Shown here one piece after another: positions 16,736-26,011 of a stretch of 64,000 nt of DNA (the first letter of the stretch is position 1; each line of letters opens with the position of its first letter). The stretch is taken from NCBI RefSeq assembly GCF_017315735.1, contig NZ_JAFLRK010000008.1, positions 1 to 64,000 of the forward strand, read 5' to 3'. The notes beneath the pieces are model-generated. The model searched no databases. It was not told where the DNA came from and was given only the letters and a program-made list of their open reading frames with translations. Position numbers and translations under genes: made by a program. Origin of the DNA: Paracoccus shandongensis. Lineage in GTDB: Bacteria > Pseudomonadota > Alphaproteobacteria > Rhodobacterales > Rhodobacteraceae.

Positions 16736-17748
16736 TGGGGGTCATCGAGGAGTTCGTCAGTCGCGCCCAAGGCCAGCTTGACGATGTAGCAAAATCCAGC
16801 TTCGGGGCCGTGCTGGATGGGATGGGAGCGCTTACTGCAACGATGGCGACGCTTGCCGTGGTCATGCTCGGCGTAAACATGGTTCTGCAATACCGGCCCA
16901 TGTCGGCCGGGCAGATCGTCGTCACCTTTATCAAACTGATCGCGATAGGCAGTATCGGGTTGGTCTGGGGCCAGTTCAACTTGATCGCCAGTGCCGTTGA
17001 AGGCGGCGTGGACAGCATTGCCGCCAATCTGCTCGGAAAGTTCGGAGGTGGCGACGTGCCTTCTAATAATCTCGCCGGTGCCATGGATGACTTCATCACC
17101 TCCTTTTCCGACAAGGCAAACAAGGTCATGGAGCCGATGGGCTGGATGGGTGGTGCAATCATGAGCGTGCTGATCTTTACCAGCATGGGCACACTTGCCG
17201 CCCTGGCCGCGCTTCTGCTGATCTTCGGTCAGGTCATGGTGACGATCTATCTTGGCATCGCACCCATCTTCATTGCCTTGAGCATGTTCGAGGTCACGAA
17301 GGACTACTTCAACCGTTGGCTCCAAGGCGCAGTCAGCTACATGCTCTATCCGCTCGTCACGGCCATAATGCTCGGCGGGCTGATCCGCATTGTCTCGGGC
17401 TACATGACCTCTCTCGACACATCGATAACGGAAAGTGTTTCCGACTTCATCCCGTTCATCGCCTGCATGGTCATCATGACCGTTTGCACGCTTTGCATCC
17501 CCATGATCGTCAGTTCCTTAAGCGGCATGATTATGTCCGTCACGCCCACGCAAGCAGCTATCGCGGCGGTCGGCGCAAAGGCGGCTGGCTCTCTTGCCGG
17601 AAAAGCGGCCGCAGCCAGCCCTCCGGCGCGCGCCGCCGCTTTCGTTGGACAGAAGGCGATGCAACAGGGGGCAAACTATGGTGAACTTGCCTTGGCAGGA
17701 TCGCGCAATCTGGCGCACCGAATAGCCGAACGAAGTTCGAAATATTGA
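16735..17748 (+). CDS. virB6: VirB6-like polytopic channel protein
   Basis: 337 residues from ATG 16735, overlapping the previous stop by one base. Multiple hydrophobic segments (ALTATMATLAVVMLGVNMVL, IVVTFIKLIAIGSIGLVW, LAALAALLLIFGQVMVTIYLGIAPIFIALSMF split by short loops) match the TrbL/VirB6 family. The conserved YFNRWLQGAVSYMLYPLV region is seen. It is an inner-membrane channel component. It is the last gene of the operon, a displaced position compared with Agrobacterium. Confidence 0.92.
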   Translation: MGVIEEFVSRAQGQLDDVAKSSFGAVLDGMGALTATMATLAVVMLGVNMVLQYRPMSAGQIVVTFIKLIAIGSIGLVWGQFNLIASAVEGGVDSIAANLLGKFGGGDVPSNNLAGAMDDFITSFSDKANKVMEPMGWMGGAIMSVLIFTSMGTLAALAALLLIFGQVMVTIYLGIAPIFIALSMFEVTKDYFNRWLQGAVSYMLYPLVTAIMLGGLIRIVSGYMTSLDTSITESVSDFIPFIACMVIMTVCTLCIPMIVSSLSGMIMSVTPTQAAIAAVGAKAAGSLAGKAAAASPPARAAAFVGQKAMQQGANYGELALAGSRNLAHRIAERSSKY

Positions 17749-18228
17749 GACACGATCTATGCGCTAAAAAGTCGGTCAGGCGCTCAACTAGCAAAGCAAA
17801 GCTCTTCTTGATCTAGGCCAATAATTGACGTCCTTCAGCATGGGCATTGAGGCTTTGTACAAGGGCGCAGGGACATCCTGTAAACAGGCGCCGGTCGATC
17901 TCACAATCTCTTTCGCGATACTCTTATGATATTCGATAGCTACCAGATATCGTTTCTTGCATCAAAGGGAGACTGGTACTGGAACGCATTGCCGAAGTGG
18001 CAGCAAAACAGGAAGACTATATCTCGATTGAGCACTGGCCCATTCTGTTCGCGTGCTGGACCTGGGTCTCGACATTTGACGCTCACGTGCCGTGTCTGCG
18101 GCCAGCAGCGCCTTGCCAGAAGGGACAATGTAGAAGGTCAGCGACACTGAACTTGACTGCTCGACCAGTGCCCTTTGCGCAGCCTTGCGGCGCAAAGGGC
18201 CATCCAGGGGGGCAGCCGGAACGGGATC
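17749..18228. other. Intergenic region after the transfer operon
   Basis: 480 bp with no convincing gene. At 17935-17953 it has CGATAGCTACCAGATATCG, a single copy of the TAGCTA-centred motif that is clustered at 41962-42863. The rest shows no clear terminator or promoter. Confidence 0.4.
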
Positions 18229-18861
18229 TTACTCGGTCGTCTGAGAGGGTCCTGCGGCCTCTGGAGACACCTGCGTGTCCAGATCCGGCTCCGGGCTGCG
18301 ATCCTTGGCCTCGTCCGGAGTGGTGTAGTCTTGGGGCGCGGGCTCCCTGTCTGCCGCTGCACCGACCGGTCCAGCCTCTGACGCAGCCCTTGCCTTGCGT
18401 CCTCGGGTTGCCTTTGTCGCCTCGCCACTCTCGGTAGCGGCCGCTTTCGGTTTGCGGCCCCTGCCCGATGCTGATGCCGTGCCCGGGGTTTCGGCTTCGG
18501 CCTTGGGAGGACGGCCGCGTTTTGCCTTTGGCGCCTTTGGCTCATCCCCTGCCGCAGCCTTCGGCTTGCGGCCTCGGGTCTTGGCCGGCTCCTCCGCGGC
18601 AGCATCTGCTGTCGCACCGGCTTGCGGTCCCTGGCTTGCCTGTGCGGTCTTTCTGGCTTTTGTCGCTGCAGCCTTCGGCTTTGGCTTGCGGCCCCTCGCG
18701 GTCATGTCGGCCGAGGTGGCGGATGCTTCGGCCGCGTCTTCCGCGTCGATCTCGCGTTCCGCCTGCTGCCAATGCTGCGCGTCCCGGCCATGGGGCCGGC
18801 CCTCCATCTCCCAGAGGGAATGCGCGCGTTCCTCGATCCGCCGTGTGCGGTCTTCCATCAT
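18229..18861 (-). CDS. DUF2934 protein with AT-hook-like repeats
   Basis: 210 residues. The N-terminal 35 residues match DUF2934 (RRIEERAHSLWEMEGRPHGR, QHWQQAEREI). The rest is an Ala/Lys/Pro-rich tail with repeated basic motifs: RGRKPK or GRKPKAAA at four places and one RGRPPK, which is an AT-hook core. Such tails bind the minor groove of AT-rich DNA. It probably acts as a nucleoid-associated protein and is grouped with cold-shock, H-NS-like and HU genes. The acidic last 30 residues contrast with the basic middle. Confidence 0.8.
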   Translation of the reverse strand: MMEDRTRRIEERAHSLWEMEGRPHGRDAQHWQQAEREIDAEDAAEASATSADMTARGRKPKPKAAATKARKTAQASQGPQAGATADAAAEEPAKTRGRKPKAAAGDEPKAPKAKRGRPPKAEAETPGTASASGRGRKPKAAATESGEATKATRGRKARAASEAGPVGAAADREPAPQDYTTPDEAKDRSPEPDLDTQVSPEAAGPSQTTE

Positions 18862-19041
18862 GATGAATCCTCGTGTGTGCGATCAACAACGTGTGGCCGT
18901 TGGATCAGGTTTCGGATCAGGACAGGTTCAGGTCGGCTGACCTTGGGGGTGACATGCCTCCGCCAGCTTGCCGCCAATGTCTGCAGCAGTCCTCCATCCG
19001 CGAAGGGCAATTGCAAGGGGTTGCCTGTGCTGCAACCGTGC

Positions 19042-19266
19042 TCAGGATGTTTCGGGCAAGCCAGGTTCTGATGCTTCCCTCAGCGCGCCCTTGTCCCGCA
19101 ATTCCCTGGCAAGCCGCGCTTCCCGAAGCCTTTGGACCTTTTCCGCCCCCGCCGCCCGAACAGCGTTGATCTCCTCGAAGGCACGATCACGTGCGGAAGG
19201 TGGAGCCTGCAGTTTGCCGAAGACAAGCTCGGCCTTCAGACGTGCGTCACTGCGGTTCTCGGTCAT
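19042..19266 (-). CDS. Small charged helical protein
   Basis: 74 residues, very rich in Ala, Arg and Glu (ARDRAFEEINAVRAAGAEKV), probably one or two helices. A GGAG-type site precedes the ATG. It lies downstream of cspA beyond a terminator. No known family named; I recall similar short proteins near alphaproteobacterial cold-shock genes. Confidence 0.6.
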   Translation of the reverse strand: MTENRSDARLKAELVFGKLQAPPSARDRAFEEINAVRAAGAEKVQRLREARLARELRDKGALREASEPGLPETS

Positions 19267-19305
19267 TCCTGGTCTCCCTTATGGCCTTGCTGGGCAGCCG
19301 ATCAT

Positions 19306-19336
19306 GAAAAAAGGCCAGGCAACATACCTGACCTTG
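19306..19336 (-). terminator. Terminator of the cspA-like gene
   Basis: On the minus strand AAGGTCAGG and CCTGGCCTT form a stem with one mismatch and a short loop, directly followed by six T. It lies about 60 bp after the cspA-like stop codon. Confidence 0.75.
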
Positions 19337-19394
19337 CTCGATGGTGTGTCCTCACCAGGAGCAGTAAGGTGGTGAAGAAGGACGGCACCCTCGC

Positions 19395-19604
19395 TTACCC
19401 TGCTTGCAGATTGCCGGCCGACATCTTGCCCGAGCGCTTGTCACGCTCCAGGTCATAGGACACCTTCTGGCCGTCGACGAACTCGGGCAAGCCCGAACGC
19501 TGGACTGCCGAGATATGCACGAAGACATCTTGCCCGCCATCGTCGGGCTGAATGAAGCCAAACCCTTTGGTGGCGTTGAACCATTTGACAGTGCCTGTGG
19601 CCAT
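19395..19604 (-). CDS. Cold-shock protein (CspA family)
   Basis: 69 residues, a single cold-shock domain. RNP1 is seen as KGFGFIQPD and RNP2 as VFVHISAV, after the typical start MATGTVKWFNATKG. It binds single-stranded nucleic acids, as RNA chaperone or protector of single strands. Its presence on a conjugative plasmid, beside other nucleoid proteins, could help the incoming strand or temper expression. A terminator follows. Confidence 0.95.
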   Translation of the reverse strand: MATGTVKWFNATKGFGFIQPDDGGQDVFVHISAVQRSGLPEFVDGQKVSYDLERDKRSGKMSAGNLQAG

Positions 19605-19744
19605 GATGGACCCTTTTGGAAGAAGATTGTTGATCGCTGAGGCAGATCACAGCGGAAGAAGTTTAGCAGGTATCATCCCAGCCGGATGATCGGGTTGAGG
19701 CATGCGCATTCGCTTGGCGCATACCCCAAAGTCAGAGCGAGCAA

Positions 19745-20056
19745 TCAGATTGCGAAATCCTCGAGCGACTTTCCGGCTTCCAGAGCCTCCACAATCCAGC
19801 CGGGCTTTCGGCCCCGGCCGCTCCAGGTCAGCTCGGGGTTTTCAGGATGGCGGTATTTCGGCTCTGCCTTTTGCTTGGCGGGCTGAGCGGCCAGCATGTC
19901 TTCAAGCGAGGCAAAGCCCGCAGCCTTTGCGATCTCGGTCGCCTTCTGGATGGCGTCCTTTTTCCGGCGGGTCTCGAAATCGGCAATGGCGGCTGCGGAT
20001 TTCTTGTTGATCTCTTTCAGCTGCTCAAGCGACAGCTCATTATAGACGATATCCAT
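19745..20056 (-). CDS. H-NS-family DNA-binding protein
   Basis: 103 residues from the ATG at 20056, chosen for AAGGAG six bases upstream; a longer frame begins at 20095. The N-terminal helical dimerisation region (LSLEQLKEINKKSAAAIADFE) is followed by the conserved C-terminal DNA-binding motif (YRHPENPELTWSGRGRKPGW), as in HvrA-type H-NS proteins. It would silence AT-rich genes and may reduce the cost of the plasmid to its host. Confidence 0.93.
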   Translation of the reverse strand: MDIVYNELSLEQLKEINKKSAAAIADFETRRKKDAIQKATEIAKAAGFASLEDMLAAQPAKQKAEPKYRHPENPELTWSGRGRKPGWIVEALEAGKSLEDFAI

Positions 20057-20154
20057 GATGATCTCCTTAGATGCCTGTCGCAATACAGAAAGCATCCTTG
20101 ACAGGAAAGCCTCTCATCTGCCGAGTAGGTCTGATCTTCAACGGAAAAACTGGA

Positions 20155-20853
20155 TCACTTAATGTCGAGCACTATCCAAGCCGGCGCATGATCGCTGGCT
20201 TTCGACAGAGTCCGCATCTCTCGATCCACACCCGCGTCCTTGAACCATGCTGCCAAATGAGGTGAGAGCAGCAGGTGATCAAGCCGTAATCCGGCATTTC
20301 GCTCCCAAGCTTGTGGCAGATAATCCCGGAAGGTATAAACGGGCTTGTCGGGATGGACTGCCGCTATTGCAGGACATCAGCCCTGTTTCAGAAGAGACGC
20401 ATAGGATTTTCGAACCTGCGGCAAGAACAGAGCATCATCCTGCCAGCGATCCCGGTTATAGACATCGCGCTCGGCGGGAGTGATGTTGTAGTCCCCGGCG
20501 AGGATCACCGGGACGTTCAGGGCGAGCAGCTGTTTTGCGTAGACGGTGAACCGCTTTAGCCAAGCCAGCTTGTAATCCCATTTCTGCCCCAGTTCGGGAT
20601 TGCCATTGGGAGCATAAAGACAGCCCACCAGGATGCCATTCACCGCAGCCTCGATATAGCGGCTTTGGCTGGGATCGGGACCCCCCCGGCAACCCGCGGC
20701 GCGTGAACACCGGCTCGCTGCCGCGCGACAGGATGGCCACGCCGTTCCAGCGGCTCTGCCCGTGCCAGACGGAAGCGTAGCCGGCCTCCGCCAGCTGCCG
20801 CTCCGGGAACGTCGCCTGCGGATGCCGTTGATGTTGTAGGTGGCGATCCGCAT
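20155..20853 (-). pseudogene. xthA: Decayed exonuclease III (xthA-like) gene
   Basis: Fragments of exonuclease III are spread over two frames. The start is MRIATYNINGI. After a loss of some 30 codons, GYASVWHGQSRWNGVAILSR is in another frame. A shift at a run of C near 20684 returns to SRYIEAAVNG and LAGDYNITPAERDVY. A TGA within the expected QGWTDA segment interrupts the frame, which then continues as PVYTFRDYLPQAWERNAGLR and ASDHAPAWIVLDI to 20155. The enzyme, an abasic-site endonuclease, cannot be made from this copy. Confidence 0.85.
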
Positions 20854-21120
20854 GGCGCTGCCCTGCCTCTCCCATCAGGTGCTCTGGCTTTGAGCCTCGA
20901 TACAGGCGCCGCATGCAGGGCCCGGACGTCGTTTGCCGGCAGATTGTGCCGCACTTGCACCTGCGGACCCATCGGCCCTTGCAGACGTCTCAATCTTGCC
21001 TTTCAACAAGCATATCGTGCGGATCTCCTCCCGGACCTTGGCCTAAATCGCATTACGGTGGCAAAACCGGCCGACACTGGCTACCCCTCTCCCAGATATT
21101 CACATTATAAGGAAAGAACG

Positions 21121-21405
21121 ATGAAGCCGATGACCAAGACTGAGTTGCTTGCCACCTTGGCCGAAAAGTCTGGCATTGAGAAAAAGGATGTCTCTTCTGT
21201 CCTTGATGCACTTTCCGAGGTTGCGACCTCGATCGTAGCCGAGGGCGGCGCCCTGACCCTTCCTGGCTTGGGCAAGCTCGCCTGCCGCGATCGTCCCGAA
21301 CGACAGGTCCGAAATCCGTCCACGGGCGAGGCCATGACAAAGCCGGCAGATCGCGTGGTAAAGTTTACGGTGGCCAAGGCTCTGAAGGACAGCGTCAACT
21401 CTTAA
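21121..21405 (+). CDS. HU/IHF-family DNA-binding protein
   Basis: 94 residues from ATG 21121, after AAGGAAAG. It has the HU fold: MTKTELLATLAEKSGIEKKDV and VLDALSEVATSIV helices, the beta arm with GKLACRDRPERQVRNPSTGE (lacking the usual GRNP but with a proline-bearing tip), and the closing VVKFTVAKALKDSVN. It bends DNA and could serve in replication, oriT architecture or nucleoid packaging. It lies outside the minus-strand nucleoid genes. Confidence 0.92.
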   Translation: MKPMTKTELLATLAEKSGIEKKDVSSVLDALSEVATSIVAEGGALTLPGLGKLACRDRPERQVRNPSTGEAMTKPADRVVKFTVAKALKDSVNS

Positions 21406-21552
21406 CCGCTGCCGACCGCGGACATGGCTTGCTCCCGCATGCAGTGGGAGTGACGCCATATCGGGTGAAAAGACGAGTTCGCCTGGTCCTGTCCCGCGCG
21501 ACAGACGTAGTCCAGAACTTTCGACCCGTTTGCCGCCTCGCTAAGCTCTGGT

Positions 21553-21791
21553 ATGGGTTGCATGTCCGAAGGCGGCTTTAAGGTTCTGGTTGGGGCTATC
21601 ATAGGCTTCGGATGGCGAGGCGGCGAAAGACTGGGCCGACATCGCTGGGTCGTCGAGCGGACACCGGCATGGCTGAACCGCTTTCGCCGCCTCGCCATCC
21701 GGCTCATGAGCGGCGCGCCGCCATCCACGAGGCTTTCGTGATCCTCGGCTGCGCTCTCATCTGCCTCAACCAGATCAGCAGGTTTTGTTAA
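21553..21791 (+). pseudogene. IS5-family transposase 3' remnant
   Basis: Carries the C-terminal signature of IS5-type transposases, RLGRHRWVVERTPAWLNRFRRL. A frameshift near 21700 then continues in another frame as HERRAAIHEAFVILGCALIC to the stop at 21791. The bulk of the transposase is missing, so this is an inactive relic. Confidence 0.8.
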
Positions 21792-22001
21792 GTGTTCTTA
21801 GAGAGCTGCAGTGCGATGATCCGGCTCTCTGGCTGAAGAAAAGCCGCACCAGGGTTCCTGTGCAGGACCACCCTGGTGCGTAATGACCGGGGCCAGAAAT
21901 TTCTGGGAATAATCAGCCGAGAGGCGAAGAACTCGGACAATGCCTTCCTCCTTTCGCAGGGAATGCCAAGCGCTGTCCGGTTCGCTTCAGTCACACAGGA
22001 T

Positions 22002-22760
22002 CTAGAACCTCAAAGCTGCAAATGCGCTGACCGAGTTGTCGTCTAAGTCTTTCACTCCGTACTTGTTCTTGTAGTATGTATACTCCAGACCCAGGATGGT
22101 GCCGCCTTCCTTGCCGACATCCCAGCGCAGTTGGGGCGAGAAGACAATTTGGCTTTCGAAACCGTCGCCTTGTTCGCCGATAAAGTCCGCAAATCCCCTT
22201 ATGGACAGGTTTTCGTTGCCAATCTGGAAAGGGTAATCCCAGACAAAGGTTATCTGGTATGTCGTGTCGAGGTCGCGATCAAACGGATCATCGACACTGT
22301 CATAGACATAGGCACCTGCCGTCAGGACGGAAAAGCCATTCACGTTCAGGTCGGCGCGGACCCCAGGAGAGATGACCAGAAAATCCTCGCCATGGTTGAT
22401 ACCAAGATCGGGTCCGACATCCTTGACGAACGCGCCCTCCGGGAATGTCAGCCCCATGGTCCTGCCGCTCAGGTGCAGCCAAGCCTCGGCGTAGTGATTG
22501 TTGTCCGACCCGGTTCCCTGATGATCCATGTTGAGATCGACGAAATAGAAAAGATCGCCCCAGTCGAACAGTGTGTAATGTTCAAAGGTCAGGGTAGTGC
22601 GGGTGGTCGAGTCAAGACCATTAGCACCCAGATGAAATCCGTCGCCATAGTGCAGCTGTACTTCGCCACCGGAAAAAAGCACCTCGGCCTGGGCTCCATG
22701 CCCGGCGCTGCCCAAGCCCAGTGCCAATATCGACGCCGGGATGATGCGGTGTTTGGTCAT
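22002..22760 (-). CDS. Tsx-like outer-membrane nucleoside channel
   Basis: 252 residues from ATG 22760, preceded by AGGAGGA. A signal peptide ends near HGAQA. The mature part is an alternating beta-strand protein with many aromatics (LTFEHYTLFDWGDLFYFVDL, YAEAWLHLSGR, YQITFVWDYPFQIG) and ends in the outer-membrane signature AFAALRF. It resembles Tsx/OmpK channels for nucleosides. It is last in the unit with a BmpA-type importer, so it likely brings a purine-like substrate across the outer membrane. Confidence 0.8.
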   Translation of the reverse strand: MTKHRIIPASILALGLGSAGHGAQAEVLFSGGEVQLHYGDGFHLGANGLDSTTRTTLTFEHYTLFDWGDLFYFVDLNMDHQGTGSDNNHYAEAWLHLSGRTMGLTFPEGAFVKDVGPDLGINHGEDFLVISPGVRADLNVNGFSVLTAGAYVYDSVDDPFDRDLDTTYQITFVWDYPFQIGNENLSIRGFADFIGEQGDGFESQIVFSPQLRWDVGKEGGTILGLEYTYYKNKYGVKDLDDNSVSAFAALRF

Positions 22761-22897
22761 AAGTCTTCCTCCTGTTGGAGCAGGTTTTTCTGCTTCTTGA
22801 TGCTCTGGACGGTTACCGGCATGCACCCGGGAAGCGCATGATCGATGGGAGGATCAGCCCATTCCGGGGCTAATCCTGAGTCAATGGCAGCGACCGC

Positions 22898-23980
22898 CTA
22901 GTTCTGCAGCCGCGAGTCGATGCCTTCGACAAGGAAGTCCATGCTCTTGATCTCGGACGAGTTCAGCGTCTTTCCGGAAGCGATCGCCTCTGACCCGTTA
23001 TTGTTCATGACCGGGCCGGTGAAAGGATCGAAACTGCCGTCGCGCATCGCATCCTGCTTTGCCAGGATCGCCGCCCGCTGTTCTTCCGTCAGATCCTTTG
23101 ACAATCCGGCCACTTCCATCGCTCCTTCGGCGACACCGGCGAAGATGTCCTTGCCTTCGAAGGTTCCATCAATCACGGACTGGACGACATCGGCATAGAC
23201 AACCCCGAAATTGGCCTGCCCCGCGCACAGGTGCTTGGTCGGCGCATGGGCGGAGTTGTCGCTGAGCGTAGTGACAGCGTAGACACCCTTTTCCTCGGCG
23301 GTGGCGACAGCTGAGGGGGTGCCCGGGAACAACGAATAGATCACGTCGGCGCCCTGCGAAATCAGGCTTTCCGCCGAAGACCGGTCGCGCGGGGGATCAT
23401 ACCAGGCATTCAGCCATACCACCTTTACCGGCTTGAGGTCCGGGTTGACGCTCTGCGCACCCAAGACATAGGCGTTGAGGATGCCTAGGACTTCCGGCAA
23501 AGGAAAAGCGGCCACGACACCAAGCTGCTGGTTCTTCGTCGCATAGCCAGCCGCCATGCCGCACAGATAGGAGGCTTGGTAATGTCGCGTCGTGAATGTT
23601 GCGAAGTTCGGAAGGTTCTGGTACCCGCCGATATGCAAGACCTTCAGCTCGGGCGATCTCTTGGCCAAGGCTAGGCCATCGCTCATGTGTCCGAACGAAC
23701 CCAAGATCAGGACGTCGGTCCCGTTCGCCACAAGCCGGTTCATGACGCGGGTGGCGTTAGGTCCTTCACCGACAGAATCTATAACCGTCACGTTTATCTT
23801 TTCCCCGAACCGCTCTTCGAGAACCTCTTTGCCGCGTACGACTTCGTGGTCCCAGCCGACATCGCCGATTGCGTTGGGCGCTACGATTGCCACGTCGAGT
23901 GGTTCCTGCGCGAACAGCGCCCCGGACCATGACATGGAAAGGACTGCACCAAGCAAGGGTGCGCGAATGATCTGAAACAT
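22898..23980 (-). CDS. BmpA-family ABC substrate-binding protein
   Basis: 360 residues with a signal peptide cut near ALFAQ. The BMP/Med fold is recognisable: LDVAIVAPNAIGDVGWDHEV, TDVLILGSFGHMSDG and PDLKPVKVVWLNAWYDPP. Family members bind nucleosides or purine-like compounds. No N-terminal lipobox cysteine is seen, so it is probably soluble in the periplasm. It works with the two permeases and ATPase encoded just upstream in the same direction. Confidence 0.88.
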   Translation of the reverse strand: MFQIIRAPLLGAVLSMSWSGALFAQEPLDVAIVAPNAIGDVGWDHEVVRGKEVLEERFGEKINVTVIDSVGEGPNATRVMNRLVANGTDVLILGSFGHMSDGLALAKRSPELKVLHIGGYQNLPNFATFTTRHYQASYLCGMAAGYATKNQQLGVVAAFPLPEVLGILNAYVLGAQSVNPDLKPVKVVWLNAWYDPPRDRSSAESLISQGADVIYSLFPGTPSAVATAEEKGVYAVTTLSDNSAHAPTKHLCAGQANFGVVYADVVQSVIDGTFEGKDIFAGVAEGAMEVAGLSKDLTEEQRAAILAKQDAMRDGSFDPFTGPVMNNNGSEAIASGKTLNSSEIKSMDFLVEGIDSRLQN

Positions 23981-24005
23981 GGTTGCTCCTGTTGGTCGTT
24001 TGTTC

Positions 24006-24929
24006 TTATTTTGATGGACGGAAATTCTGGCCCAGCGAGACCGGTGCGTTTAGCCGGATCAGAAGTGCGTTCCTGGAAACCGCGGCAAGGACAACGATGG
24101 TCATTACGTAGGGTAGGGATGTCATGATCTGCGGCGGAACACTGAAGCCGGTGGCTTGGACGGCCAGATCCCCCAGAAGGAGCGCCCCGAAGAGATAGGC
24201 TCCGAATGCGATTCTGAGCGGCCGCCAGGTTCCGAATACCACTAGTGCAACTGCGATCCACCCCCGGCCGGCGATTAGACCGTCCGACCAGCCGGGCGTC
24301 AGGATCGTCGAGGCATAGGCGCCCCCAAGGCCCGACATTGTGGCGCCGAAGATTATCGCAAACAGGCGGATCCGGATAACGGCAAAGCCTAGGTTATGCG
24401 CTATGGCCGGGTCTTCGCCCACGACCTTCGTGATGCGGCCGTGACGCGTCCTGGCAAGGAACCACCAAGTCAGGAACGCGACCGCAAAGGCGAGATAGGT
24501 GATGGCGTTCTGCTGGAACAGGATCAGCCCGACAAGGGGCAGCTCCGACAGAACGGGTGGCGAGAGGTTTGCCGGGGCCATCATCGTCAGGTTCTCAAAA
24601 TTGCGCCCGACTAGGCTGGAAAGGCCAAGGCCTAGGATCCCGACCGCAAGCCCGGAGACGATTTGGTTCGCCGAAAAGGCCAGCACGAGCACAGAGAAAA
24701 CCAGGGACAGCGCCACAGATGCGCCGACCGCAAGGCCGAAACCCAGCACAATGTTTCCTGTCTGATATGTGACGGCAAAGGCCACAGCTGCCGCGAATGC
24801 CATCATGCCTTCCACAGAAAGGTTCATGACACCCGTTTTCTCTACCACGGCCTCGCCGATCGCCGCGAGTAGAAGGGGTGTGGCGGTTGCAAAGGCGCCC
24901 GCCAGGACGAAGATGATCGTGTCCATCAT
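24006..24929 (-). CDS. ABC permease, nucleoside/purine type (YufQ-like)
   Basis: 307 residues, about eight hydrophobic segments. Typical of the branched-chain-like permeases of BmpA systems (IGEAVVEKTGVMNLSVEGMM, the ISNGVFNLGAEG-like region, and a GRITKVVGEDPAIAHNLGF coupling loop). It forms the inner-membrane pore with the permease encoded at 24926-26011. The start overlaps the upstream stop by 4 bases. Confidence 0.9.
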   Translation of the reverse strand: MMDTIIFVLAGAFATATPLLLAAIGEAVVEKTGVMNLSVEGMMAFAAAVAFAVTYQTGNIVLGFGLAVGASVALSLVFSVLVLAFSANQIVSGLAVGILGLGLSSLVGRNFENLTMMAPANLSPPVLSELPLVGLILFQQNAITYLAFAVAFLTWWFLARTRHGRITKVVGEDPAIAHNLGFAVIRIRLFAIIFGATMSGLGGAYASTILTPGWSDGLIAGRGWIAVALVVFGTWRPLRIAFGAYLFGALLLGDLAVQATGFSVPPQIMTSLPYVMTIVVLAAVSRNALLIRLNAPVSLGQNFRPSK

Positions 24930-26011
24930 GCCCTTGCCTCCGGTTGGATTCGTACGATGCGGTATTGGACCAAGGCGAACGAGGCGAGGTAGAACACAAG
25001 AACCATTCCCTGGAAAATTACCGGCGCCGCCGGGGGAAGGCCTACATCGATGATCGCACCGTCCGCGCCGACATAGACGATTGCCATGAATGTTCCGGCC
25101 AGCAGTATCCCGACCGGATGCAGGCCGCCGAGATAAGCTACGATGATCGCGGCAAAACCGTAGCCGGGGGACAATGACGGCTGAAGCCTGCCAATCGGCC
25201 CCGATATTTCGCCCACTCCAGCCAGGCCCGCAGCGGCACCACCGATCAGCAGCGTGATCCAGACCGCCTTCTTGGCGCTAAAGCCCGCGTAGCTGGCGGC
25301 ACTCGGGGCAAGCCCTCCCACAAGCAGCGTGTATCCCGAGAAAGTGCGCGTGACATAGATCAGCGCTACAATCGACAGCAGGACGACCACAAAAATGGAC
25401 GCGTTTGCCCGAAGCACCCCGTCACCCGATAGAAGCGGATACATCGCCACCGGCGGAAAACTTACCGACTGGGGATAGGAGAACCCCATCGGATCCTTGA
25501 GCGGCCCGTTGATGAGAAAATACAGAATCTGCACCGCGATCTGATTTAGCATCAGCGTCACAATGATTTCGCTGGCGTTGAAGCGCGTCTTAAGCGCTGC
25601 AGCGATCCCAGCCCACGCCGCCCCCGAGATCATGCCGGCTAGCATCATCGTCGGAAGCATCAGGATGTTCTGGCTTTCCGGAAAGGTGATGGGGATCACG
25701 CTTGCCGCCACGGCGCCGATGATCAGTTGGCCTTCAGCGCCGATATTCCAGACCTTCGCCCGGAAGCCGATGGCCAGACCCTGGGCGATCAGGATCAGAG
25801 GCGCAGCCTTTATCACCACCTCGGAAATGTTGTACGCCGATGCCAGCGGATCAATCAGCAACCTGTAGAGGACTTCGAGAGGGGGGGCGCCAAGAAAGCC
25901 GAACAAGACCATGCTACCCAGCAATGCCAGAACGAAGGTCACCAGTGGCACGAGCATGATGCTCTTGAGCGAAACCTCGCTTCGCTGGACAAGTGCATAC
26001 CCGCCTATCAT
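24926..26011 (-). CDS. ABC permease, nucleoside/purine type (YufP-like)
   Basis: 361 residues from ATG 26011, which overlaps the ATPase stop codon; the open frame further upstream is shadow of the ATPase gene. About nine hydrophobic segments with the conserved GFRAKVWNIGAEGQLIIGA and LKTRFNASEIIVTLMLNQIA (the EAA-type contact loop). It pairs with the smaller permease to form the importer channel. Confidence 0.9.
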   Translation of the reverse strand: MIGGYALVQRSEVSLKSIMLVPLVTFVLALLGSMVLFGFLGAPPLEVLYRLLIDPLASAYNISEVVIKAAPLILIAQGLAIGFRAKVWNIGAEGQLIIGAVAASVIPITFPESQNILMLPTMMLAGMISGAAWAGIAAALKTRFNASEIIVTLMLNQIAVQILYFLINGPLKDPMGFSYPQSVSFPPVAMYPLLSGDGVLRANASIFVVVLLSIVALIYVTRTFSGYTLLVGGLAPSAASYAGFSAKKAVWITLLIGGAAAGLAGVGEISGPIGRLQPSLSPGYGFAAIIVAYLGGLHPVGILLAGTFMAIVYVGADGAIIDVGLPPAAPVIFQGMVLVFYLASFALVQYRIVRIQPEARA

